From positions 1 through 38,857 of the forward strand of contig CANASS010000016.1 of NCBI GenBank assembly GCA_947364395.1: a stretch of DNA of 38,857 bases, read 5' to 3'. This DNA comes from an uncultured bacterium (GTDB lineage: Bacteria; Bacillota; Clostridia; Oscillospirales; Oscillospiraceae). Position numbers and translations under genes: made by a program. The notes beneath the pieces are model-generated. The model did no database searches. It worked only from the letters and a program-made list of their open reading frames with translations, and was not told where the DNA came from. Below are positions 30,731 through 37,301 of the stretch, piece after piece. Each line of letters starts with the position of its first letter. Position 1 is the first letter of the stretch.

Positions 30731-31105
30731 ATGGCTAGCGAGAAGATCACTGCTCTGATTGAAGAAGTCAAGAATCTTACCGTTCTGGAGCTGAACGACC
30801 TGGTCAAGGCTCTGGAGGAGGAGTTCGGCGTTTCCGCCGCCGCCATGGCCGCTCCCGCCGCCGGCCCCGCCGCCGCCGCTGTGGAGGAGAAGACTGAGTT
30901 TGACGTGGTTCTGGCCGGTTTCGACGCCGCCGCCAAGATCAAGGTCATCAAGGTGGTCCGCGAGATCACCGGCCTGGGCCTGGCCGAGGCCAAGGCCGCC
31001 GTGGAGGGCACTCCCAAGACCCTGAAGGAGGCCGTGTCCAAGGACGAGGCCGAGGAGCTGAAGAAGAAGATCGAGGAGGCCGGCGGCAAGGTGGAGCTGA
31101 AGTAA
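30731..31105 (+). CDS. rplL: 50S ribosomal protein L7/L12
   Basis: 124 residues from the ATG at 30731, after AGGAGGAATATC; an in-frame reading from 30707 would run through the ribosome site. The N-terminal dimerisation domain (EKITALIEEVKNLTVLELNDLVKALEEEF) is followed by an alanine-rich hinge (SAAAMAAPAAGPAAAA) and the C-terminal factor-binding domain (FDVVLAGFDAAAKIKVIKVVREITGLGLAEAKAAVEG...VELK). All are standard. Codon use is strongly biased, as for highly expressed genes. Confidence 0.98.
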   Translation: MASEKITALIEEVKNLTVLELNDLVKALEEEFGVSAAAMAAPAAGPAAAAVEEKTEFDVVLAGFDAAAKIKVIKVVREITGLGLAEAKAAVEGTPKTLKEAVSKDEAEELKKKIEEAGGKVELK

Positions 31106-31171
31106 GCTTCCTTTGCACCTGTTCCCGGCGATCTAACCTCGAACATGCTTATATTCAAATAACGACCCGCG

Positions 31172-31206
31172 AAAGGGCCCAGGAATTCGTTCCTGGGCCC
31201 TTTTTT
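31172..31206 (+). terminator. Terminator after rplL
   Basis: A 14-bp stem (AAAGGGCCCAGGAA / TTCCTGGGCCCTTT) with a TTCG tetraloop followed by a run of six T. It is a strong intrinsic terminator. Confidence 0.95.
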
Positions 31207-31464
31207 ATGCTTCTCCCCTCCGCCAATGCCTGTATCACCCGCTTTTACCTGGCCAAGCAGGGCGGGGGCGACGCATGGACTGCTTGAATCAGACGGTGTT
31301 GAGGGGCTTGACCTCATATTCACCCCGTTTCAGCACACCCCGGTCACGGCCCTCTGGAGCGGTTTGCCGGTGATGCCGGAGGCCTCTTTTCTGCGGATTT
31401 TTGAGCATGTTGCACAGATTCAGATGCGGGAAACTTCCATAACCGCCAAAAATGCAAAAGGGCG
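31207..31464 (+). other. Gap between rplL and the sulfatase operon, no gene assigned
   Basis: No gene is supported. A short frame right after the terminator (ATG 31207) reads LPSANACITRFYLAKQGGG and stops after 25 codons; it looks protein-like but lacks a ribosome site and may be a remnant. A longer frame at 31226-31468 has no ribosome site or recognisable motif and runs into the next promoter. Confidence 0.4.
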
Positions 31465-31493
31465 TTGACAGGGACGATTGGAGCGTGTATAGT
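31465..31493 (+). promoter_or_regulatory. Promoter of the sulfatase operon
   Basis: Perfect TTGACA (31465-31470), 17-base spacer, TATAGT (31488-31493), 72 bases before the sulfatase start. Confidence 0.82.
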
Positions 31494-31506
31494 TGATGTT
31501 GATGAT

Positions 31507-31522
31507 GCGGTAATGTTAACGC
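31507..31522 (+). promoter_or_regulatory. Candidate operator for the LacI-type regulator
   Basis: GCGGTAATGTTAACGC lies just downstream of the predicted transcription start. It has GCG/CGC ends and a GTTAAC centre shifted off the axis, so the symmetry is only partial. Position is right for repression by the operon's own LacI-family protein; the assignment is inferred. Confidence 0.35.
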
Positions 31523-31565
31523 ACTTTTGTTTTTAGACATTTCGCACAGAGAGGAGGGTGCATCT

Positions 31566-33053
31566 ATGACCGGCTCCGCAGCAAGCGAAGGCAGATACGA
31601 CATACTTGTCTTTTGCAGCGACCAGCACAGTGCCGGGGCCGCCGGATTCATGGGCGACCCCCTGTGCCAAACTCCCGAGCTGGACCGAATCGCGGCGTCC
31701 GGCATGGTATTCGACAACGCTTATACCGCCTGCCCTCTATGCGTCCCGGCCCGGGCCGCCCTGATGACGGCGCGGATGCCTTCCCGGCTGGGGGTGTTCG
31801 ACAACCAGGGCGATTACCGCAGCAGCGAGGTGACCTTTGCCCATCTCCACGCTTTGGCGGGCTACCAGTCGGTGCTCATTGGCCGGATGCACTTTGTGGG
31901 GATGGATTTCAGACACGGCTTCACCAGGCGGCTGGGCAAGGACTTCACGGGCAGCTACTGGGGATACTCCGCAGCCTGCCGCCCCGACCTGCGGGAGTAC
32001 GCCAAGGGCCTGCGCCAGCAGGGCTGTCTGGAGCTCATCGGCAGCGGCGATACGCCGGTTCGGGAGTATGACCGGCAGGTGACGGCTGCGGTGCTGGACT
32101 ACCTGTCCCGGGACCACGACCGGCCCCAGCTCATCGTGGTGGGCACCTATGGGCCTCATTTCCCCTATATCGCCGACGGCCCGCGGATGGACCGCCTGCG
32201 CCCCTTGTTCCAGTCCTCCTGCCGGGCGGAGACCCTGGAGTACCAGATTCCCCCGCTGCGCAGGAAGGTCCAGGAAGCGCCCTGGGAGGACATTGTGGAA
32301 CTGCGGTGTGCCTATTACGCCTTGATCGAGGAGATGGACCAGCAGATTGGTCAGGTTTACGGAGCGTTCCAGCGGTATCTGAACAGGACGGGCCGGAAGG
32401 GCGTGTTTGTATACCTCTCAGACCACGGAGACCAGATTGGATACAAAGGACTTTACGGAAAGCAGACCTTTTTCGAGCGCTCGGCCAAAATCCCGCTGGT
32501 GTTTGCGGGCGACGGCATTGGGCGGGGCCGGTCGTCCGCCTCGGTGAGCATCATGGATGTCGGCCCCACCCTGTGCCAGCTGAACCAGACGCCCCCGTTT
32601 CCCAGCGCCGACGGAATTTCCCTGGTCCCCGCGCTGTGCAGCGGGGCGTTGGAGGACCGTCAGGCGGTGGCGGAGTTCTATGAAACCTTGGACGGCGTGC
32701 CCTGGGTGGGCCGGATGATCCACCGGGACGGCAAAAAGTTCATCCGGTACAGCGGCGGACAGGAGCACGTCCTGCTGTTCGACACAGAGCGGGACCCCGG
32801 TGAGGAGCGCAATTTGGCGGGAGACTACCCCGGGCTGTGCGCACAGCTGGGGGACAGGCTGAACCGCTCCCCCGCCGGGCCGGACCGCCGGGCGGACTAT
32901 CAGGACTGCCTGGAGCGCTATCGGCTGCTGTCCCGCCTGGGACCCGCCCATCCCGAGTGGAATCCCGACACGTTCACCGCGTCGGAACGGGTGCGGCATG
33001 TACAGGACCCGTGGAGGCGGCCCGCGCCCCAGGCAGAACAGGGAGGGATGTAG
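31566..33053 (+). CDS. Sulfatase (type I, formylglycine-dependent)
   Basis: 495 residues from the ATG at 31566 after GAGGAGGG. Type I sulfatases hydrolyse sulfate esters using a formylglycine made from a cysteine in C-x-P-x-R; here CVPAR with C59. The N-terminal metal site is SDQHS (D19), and the second site is LSDHGDQIG near residue 285. The C-terminal part has LLFDTERDPGEERNLAG, common in the choline-sulfatase-like and phosphonate-monoester-hydrolase-like members. No signal peptide is seen, so the substrate must be imported, in keeping with the transporter encoded downstream. An anaerobic sulfatase-maturing enzyme would be needed from elsewhere. The substrate is unknown. The next gene starts directly after the stop codon. 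Confidence 0.92.
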   Translation: MTGSAASEGRYDILVFCSDQHSAGAAGFMGDPLCQTPELDRIAASGMVFDNAYTACPLCVPARAALMTARMPSRLGVFDNQGDYRSSEVTFAHLHALAGYQSVLIGRMHFVGMDFRHGFTRRLGKDFTGSYWGYSAACRPDLREYAKGLRQQGCLELIGSGDTPVREYDRQVTAAVLDYLSRDHDRPQLIVVGTYGPHFPYIADGPRMDRLRPLFQSSCRAETLEYQIPPLRRKVQEAPWEDIVELRCAYYALIEEMDQQIGQVYGAFQRYLNRTGRKGVFVYLSDHGDQIGYKGLYGKQTFFERSAKIPLVFAGDGIGRGRSSASVSIMDVGPTLCQLNQTPPFPSADGISLVPALCSGALEDRQAVAEFYETLDGVPWVGRMIHRDGKKFIRYSGGQEHVLLFDTERDPGEERNLAGDYPGLCAQLGDRLNRSPAGPDRRADYQDCLERYRLLSRLGPAHPEWNPDTFTASERVRHVQDPWRRPAPQAEQGGM

Positions 33054-34133
33054 ATGGCAAAGCTCACCATCAAGCAGATCGCGGCCCAGGCCGGGGTGTC
33101 CATCGGCACGGTGGACCGGGTGCTGCACAAACGCGGCCGGGTGTCCAAGGAGACCGAGGCCCTGGTGCTGGAGATCTGCCGGAAAAATGATTACGCTCAA
33201 AACATCGTGGGCAAGGCCATGGCCATGCAGCGCCGTGCCCGGACGGTGGCCGTGGTGGTCCGCGCACAGGACATGAACAGCTTTGCGGCCCAGATTTATG
33301 AGGGCCTGCGCACCATCGAGGCGGAGATACGGGATTACAATATCGTATTCCAGTACCGGGACATCGTTCAGTGGACCGTGGAAGAGCAGCTGGAAATTCT
33401 GCGCTCCCTGGCGCAGGAGGACCTGGACGGCCTCATTATCTACCCCATGGACACCCCCGCCGTCCATCAGGCCCTGGACGGCTTCGCCCAGCGGGGCGTC
33501 CCCGTGGTGCTGTGCACCGCCGACGTGCCCGCCGCCAAAAAGCTGTGCTTCGTGGGCCAGGACCACTATCAGGACGGCCGCCTCATGGCCAATGTGCTGA
33601 CCAAATTCTTTCGCAGCGAGCCGTTGGAGATCCTTGTCTGCACCGGCTCCATGCAGATCAGCAGCCACCGGGACCGGATCGACGGCTTTTTGTCCTACCT
33701 GGGGGAGTGGCGGGGGCGCTACCGGATCTGCGCCGTCAAGGAGACTGCCCAGGACCGGGAGCAGATCTACCAAACGACGCTGGAGGCCCTCATGGCCTGC
33801 CCCCAGGCCAATGCGCTCTATATCAATACCGCAGAGCCGGAACCCTGCCTGGAGGCGCTGGAGACCTACGGACAGTTTGACGGCATCCGCTTCTGCTTCG
33901 GGCACCGGCGAAAGACCGGGCCGCTGATCCGGCTGGGGAAGCTGGATTTTGCCATTGGCGAGTCCCCCTTCGCCCAGGGCTACCGGTCCGGAGAGGCCAT
34001 ATTCCGCCATCTGCTGGGCTATGACAGGCCGGCGGCGGAACAATTCGTGTTCCATGGGGAGATCCTGCTGGAGGAAAACAGCTGGCAGGCCCCCTTGAAC
34101 GATCAAAATTTTTTAAGAGGTGGATCAAAATGA
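33054..34133 (+). CDS. LacI family transcriptional regulator
   Basis: 359 residues; its ATG immediately follows the sulfatase stop codon, with GGGAGGG upstream inside that gene. The N-terminal helix-turn-helix is LTIKQIAAQAGVSIGTVDRVLHKRGRVS (TVDRVLH where classic LacI has TVSRVLN), followed by a hinge near residues 45-60 and a type I periplasmic-binding-protein-like ligand domain (TVAVVVRAQDMNSFAAQIYEG ... DGLIIYPMDTPAVHQALDGF ... LCFVGQDHYQDGRLMAN). It probably senses the compound handled by the operon and controls the promoter at 31465. Its place as second gene of the unit implies autoregulation. Confidence 0.93.
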   Translation: MAKLTIKQIAAQAGVSIGTVDRVLHKRGRVSKETEALVLEICRKNDYAQNIVGKAMAMQRRARTVAVVVRAQDMNSFAAQIYEGLRTIEAEIRDYNIVFQYRDIVQWTVEEQLEILRSLAQEDLDGLIIYPMDTPAVHQALDGFAQRGVPVVLCTADVPAAKKLCFVGQDHYQDGRLMANVLTKFFRSEPLEILVCTGSMQISSHRDRIDGFLSYLGEWRGRYRICAVKETAQDREQIYQTTLEALMACPQANALYINTAEPEPCLEALETYGQFDGIRFCFGHRRKTGPLIRLGKLDFAIGESPFAQGYRSGEAIFRHLLGYDRPAAEQFVFHGEILLEENSWQAPLNDQNFLRGGSK

Positions 34134-35188
34134 AAAAAAAGATGCTCGCGCTGCTGCTGTCCGCCGCGATGGCCTTTTCCCTGACCGCCTGCGGCCCCGG
34201 GGAAACCAACAGCCCTCCCCCCCAAGAGAGCAAGGCCGCCGCTGAGAGCCAGTCCCCCGCAGAAAGCAAAGCGCCTGAGAACGTTACCGCGGACGCCTTC
34301 AAGCCCAGCAAAGACTTTAACATGCGCGTACCCTTCGCCGCCGGAGGCTCCGCCGACACCATCGCCCGCATCATCGCCCAGGGCCTGCAGAAAACCTATG
34401 GCAAGAGCGCCGTGGTGAACAACCTCACCGGCGCCAACGGAGCCGTGGCCGCCGCCGATCTGGACGGGACCGCGCCGGACGCCACCGAGCTGATGGTGGG
34501 CGGCATCGCCATGTTCACCCTGGCGCCCCTGTTCAATCCGGATGTGACCATGAAGCTGGAGGACTACCAATTCGTGTGCAACCTGGTTTCCGACAACCAG
34601 ATTCTGTTCGTCGCCCCCGGCAACAGCGGCCTGAACAGCTGGGAGGACCTCCAGGAGTACGCCAAGAGCAACCGGCTGCTCTTCGCCTCCCAGGCCCCCG
34701 GCGACGCCAGCCACATGCTGCTGACCATGCTGTTCGGCCAGGCCGGCATCGACGCTGAGGCGGTCACCACCGACGGCGGCGCCAAGAGCCTGTTGTCTCT
34801 GGCGGGCGGCAATGTGGCGTGCGCGATAGCTACCTCCACGGTGGGCGCGCAGTATGTGGAAGAGGGCGCCCTGGTCCCGGTGCTGGTGTTTTCCGACGAG
34901 CCCTTCACCCGCTACGACGGGTTCGAGGTGCCCACCGCCAAGTCCCTGGGCTATGACATCGTGTTCCAGACCTGCAACTTCCTGATGACCCGAAAGGACG
35001 CCAACCCTGACGACGTAGCCGCCATCTATCAGGCCATTCTGGATTACAGCGAGACCGAGGAGTTCAAGGAACTGGCCGCCAACGCCAGCTATGTGCCCGA
35101 CCTGGCCGACGGCGAGACGATCCGCCAGATCATTGCTGACACCGCCTCCATGTGCCAGAGCGCCTATGAAACCTATTACGCCAAGTAA
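34130..35188 (+). CDS. TctC-family (Bug) solute-binding lipoprotein
   Basis: 352 residues, overlapping the regulator gene by four bases (ATGA). The signal peptide ends in lipobox LTAC (C21), so it is a surface lipoprotein. After a Ser/Glu/Ala-rich tether (residues 25-55), the mature part has MRVPFAAGGSADTIARIIAQGLQKTYG and VVNNLTGANGAVAAADL, the typical Bug-family start, then DYQFVCNLVSDNQILFV and a late GYDIVFQTCNFLMTRKD. Such proteins capture tricarboxylates and other organic acids for the tripartite TctCBA carrier. TctB and TctA follow, but two strong hairpins lie between. Confidence 0.93.
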   Translation: MKKKMLALLLSAAMAFSLTACGPGETNSPPPQESKAAAESQSPAESKAPENVTADAFKPSKDFNMRVPFAAGGSADTIARIIAQGLQKTYGKSAVVNNLTGANGAVAAADLDGTAPDATELMVGGIAMFTLAPLFNPDVTMKLEDYQFVCNLVSDNQILFVAPGNSGLNSWEDLQEYAKSNRLLFASQAPGDASHMLLTMLFGQAGIDAEAVTTDGGAKSLLSLAGGNVACAIATSTVGAQYVEEGALVPVLVFSDEPFTRYDGFEVPTAKSLGYDIVFQTCNFLMTRKDANPDDVAAIYQAILDYSETEEFKELAANASYVPDLADGETIRQIIADTASMCQSAYETYYAK

Positions 35189-35200
35189 GTAAGAACAGGT

Positions 35201-35269
35201 CCCGCCGCCGGGGCCTGTCCGGCGGCGGGGAAGGCCTCAGCCATGGCTTGTCCGCGCTGAGGCCTTCCC
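35201..35269 (+). terminator. Two strong tandem hairpins between tctC and tctB
   Basis: Hairpin 1: CCCGCCGCCGG (35201-35211) / CCGGCGGCGGG (35219-35229). Hairpin 2: GGGAAGGCCTCAGC (35228-35241) / GCTGAGGCCTTCCC (35256-35269). Both are perfect. No T-run follows, so they more likely protect or process the upstream mRNA, giving more TctC than TctB/TctA, than stop transcription outright. Confidence 0.7.
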
Positions 35270-35350
35270 ATCACAAGTGAGGCTGCCCCAGGGCAGCGAG
35301 AAAGGAATGATGTCATGAAGATCCGTTAACGCTCCAACGCGGCGGCCGGC

Positions 35351-35758
35351 GTGGCGAGCATCGCCCTGGGGGTCATCTGCCTGATTCTCATTCCCCGGCA
35401 GATCGGTGAGGATTACGCCGTCACCTACGGGATCACCTCCCGGACGGTGCCCTGCGTTGTGGCGGCGCTGTGGATTGTGTGCGGCGCGGCCCTGCTGATC
35501 CAGAGCCTGCTGCTGAAAAAGGACGTGGTCAAGGAGCTGGATGTGAAAAAAGAGGCCAAGGCCCTGGCCTATATGGCCGTCCTGCTGGTATACGCCATTT
35601 TGTTCACAAAGAGCTTCCTGCTGTCCACGGCGTTTCTGGGCGTGGTTACCCTGGTGTTCCTGCGCTCCAGGCGAAAGCTGTTCTATGCGGTTGTGCTGGC
35701 GCTGGTGGCGGCGCTGTACCTGCTGTTTTCCCAGGTGCTGCATATCCAGATGCCTTGA
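35351..35758 (+). CDS. TctB-family small membrane subunit, 5' end interrupted by a stop codon
   Basis: 135 residues if started at GTG 35351. The expected start is ATG 35315, with AAAGGAATGATGTC upstream, but it reads MKIR and then TAA (35327-35329); the same frame continues RSNAAAGVASIALG without another stop. So the intact gene would be 35315-35758, and this copy has a nonsense codon at position 5. Four hydrophobic segments remain: about residues 1-15, 30-52, 70-92 and 105-128. TctB subunits have four helices and assist TctA. The GTG has no ribosome site of its own, but reinitiation after such a short reading frame is possible. It may be a weak allele or a pseudogene. Confidence 0.75.
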   Translation: MASIALGVICLILIPRQIGEDYAVTYGITSRTVPCVVAALWIVCGAALLIQSLLLKKDVVKELDVKKEAKALAYMAVLLVYAILFTKSFLLSTAFLGVVTLVFLRSRRKLFYAVVLALVAALYLLFSQVLHIQMP

Positions 35759-35779
35759 GCGAAGGGGAGGGATCATGTT

Positions 35780-37291
35780 ATGGGAGAGACCATCATCGCC
35801 GCGCTGGGAAATCTTTTCACCATTGAGAATTTCATTTTCGTCAACATCGGGCTGTTCATCGGCATCATTTTCGGGGCAATCCCCGGGCTGAACGGCAACC
35901 TGGCCATCACCGTGCTGCTGCCCTTCACCTTCCAGATGGGTACGGTGCCCGCCCTGCTGATGCTGGCCGCCATCTTTTTCGGTTCTAACTTCGGCGGCTC
36001 CATCAGCGCCATCCTCATCAACACCCCCGGCACCAACGCGGCGGCCGCCACCCTCATCGACGGCTACCCCATGTGCCAGGGCGGGCAGCCCCGGCGGGCG
36101 CTGGACATGGCCCTGACGGCCTCCACCGTGGGCGGGCTGATCAGCGCGCTGTGCCTGCTGTTCTTCGCTCCCCAGATCAGCAAGGTGGCCATCACCTTCG
36201 GCGCGCCGGAATACTTCTCGCTGGCCATCTTCGGCCTGTCCGTCATCGCCTCCGTCAGCGGAAAGAGCCTGCTCAAAGGCCTCATCAGCGGCGGGCTGGG
36301 CATCCTGCTGGCCACGGTGGGCATCGACAGCGTCAGCGGCCTGTCCCGGTTCACCTTCGGCAACTTCCAGCTGTACAACGGGGTAAAAATGCTGGCGGTG
36401 CTGCTGGGTGTGTACGCCATTGCCCAGATGATCGGGCGCATCAACCAGACCGAGACGGTGCAGACCTCCGAGCTGGGCGATGTCGCCAAGGACGATCACA
36501 TCACCCCGGGCGACGTGAAAAAGACCCTGCCCACCATGCTGAAATCCTCCTTCATCGGCGCGTTCATCGGCGCAATTCCCGGCACCGGCGGCGCCATCGC
36601 CTCCTTCCTGGCCTATAACGAGGCCAAGCGGTGCGCCAAGCCGGGCGACAAGTTCGGCCAGGGCGAGATCAAGGGCGTGGCCGCCCCGGAGTCGGCCAAC
36701 AATGGCGCGACGGCGGCCACCCTCATCCCTCTGCTGACCCTGGGCATCCCCGGCGACGTGGTCTCGGCCACCCTGCTGGGCGCGTTCACCATGCACGGGC
36801 TGGTGGTGGGGCCGAAGCTGTTCTCCACCTCCGGCCCCGTGGTGTACGCGGTGCTCATCGGCTGCGTCATCGCCCAGGTCCTCATGTTTGTCCAGGGGAA
36901 GTACCTGCTCAAGCTGTTTGTCAAAATCACCCACATCCCCCAGGACCTGCTCACCGCCGCCCTGGTGGTGATCTGCTGCACCGGCGCGTTCGCCATCGCC
37001 CGCTCGGAGATGGACGTGTATGTGATGCTCCTGTTCGGCGCCGTCGCCTATGTGATGCAGAAGATGGACTTTCCCCCGGTGCCCATCGTGCTGGGCATGG
37101 TGCTGGGCCCCACGGCGGAATCCAACCTGCGCAACTCCCTGGTCATGTCGGGCGGCTCCTGGTCCATCTTCCTGACGCGGCCCATCTGCCTGGCCTTCAT
37201 CATCCTCACGGTGGTGCTGGTCATCCTGCTGAAAAAGGGCGACGCCAAGCAGCGCAGCGCCACCCAACAGTTTATGAAAGACGAGGAGTGA
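35780..37291 (+). CDS. TctA-family large membrane subunit
   Basis: 503 residues from the ATG at 35780, preceded by GGGAGGGATC. It is the translocation subunit of the tripartite tricarboxylate transporter family, driven by an ion gradient. About a dozen hydrophobic segments are seen. Family signatures: IIFGAIPGLNGNLAITVLLP, GSNFGGSISAILINTPGT, IGAIPGTGGAIASFLAYNEAK, GVAAPESANNGATAATLIPLLTLGIPGD (second half of the internal repeat) and FPPVPIVLGMVLGPTAESNLR. Length is usual. It follows TctB by 21 bases. Substrates of this family include citrate, aromatic acids and other organic acids. Confidence 0.95.
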   Translation: MGETIIAALGNLFTIENFIFVNIGLFIGIIFGAIPGLNGNLAITVLLPFTFQMGTVPALLMLAAIFFGSNFGGSISAILINTPGTNAAAATLIDGYPMCQGGQPRRALDMALTASTVGGLISALCLLFFAPQISKVAITFGAPEYFSLAIFGLSVIASVSGKSLLKGLISGGLGILLATVGIDSVSGLSRFTFGNFQLYNGVKMLAVLLGVYAIAQMIGRINQTETVQTSELGDVAKDDHITPGDVKKTLPTMLKSSFIGAFIGAIPGTGGAIASFLAYNEAKRCAKPGDKFGQGEIKGVAAPESANNGATAATLIPLLTLGIPGDVVSATLLGAFTMHGLVVGPKLFSTSGPVVYAVLIGCVIAQVLMFVQGKYLLKLFVKITHIPQDLLTAALVVICCTGAFAIARSEMDVYVMLLFGAVAYVMQKMDFPPVPIVLGMVLGPTAESNLRNSLVMSGGSWSIFLTRPICLAFIILTVVLVILLKKGDAKQRSATQQFMKDEE

Positions 37292-37301
37292 CAAAGCGCC
37301 T

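Noticed and set aside
31226..31468. 80-residue frame upstream of the sulfatase
   Set aside because: No ribosome site, no recognisable motif, and it overlaps the operon promoter.
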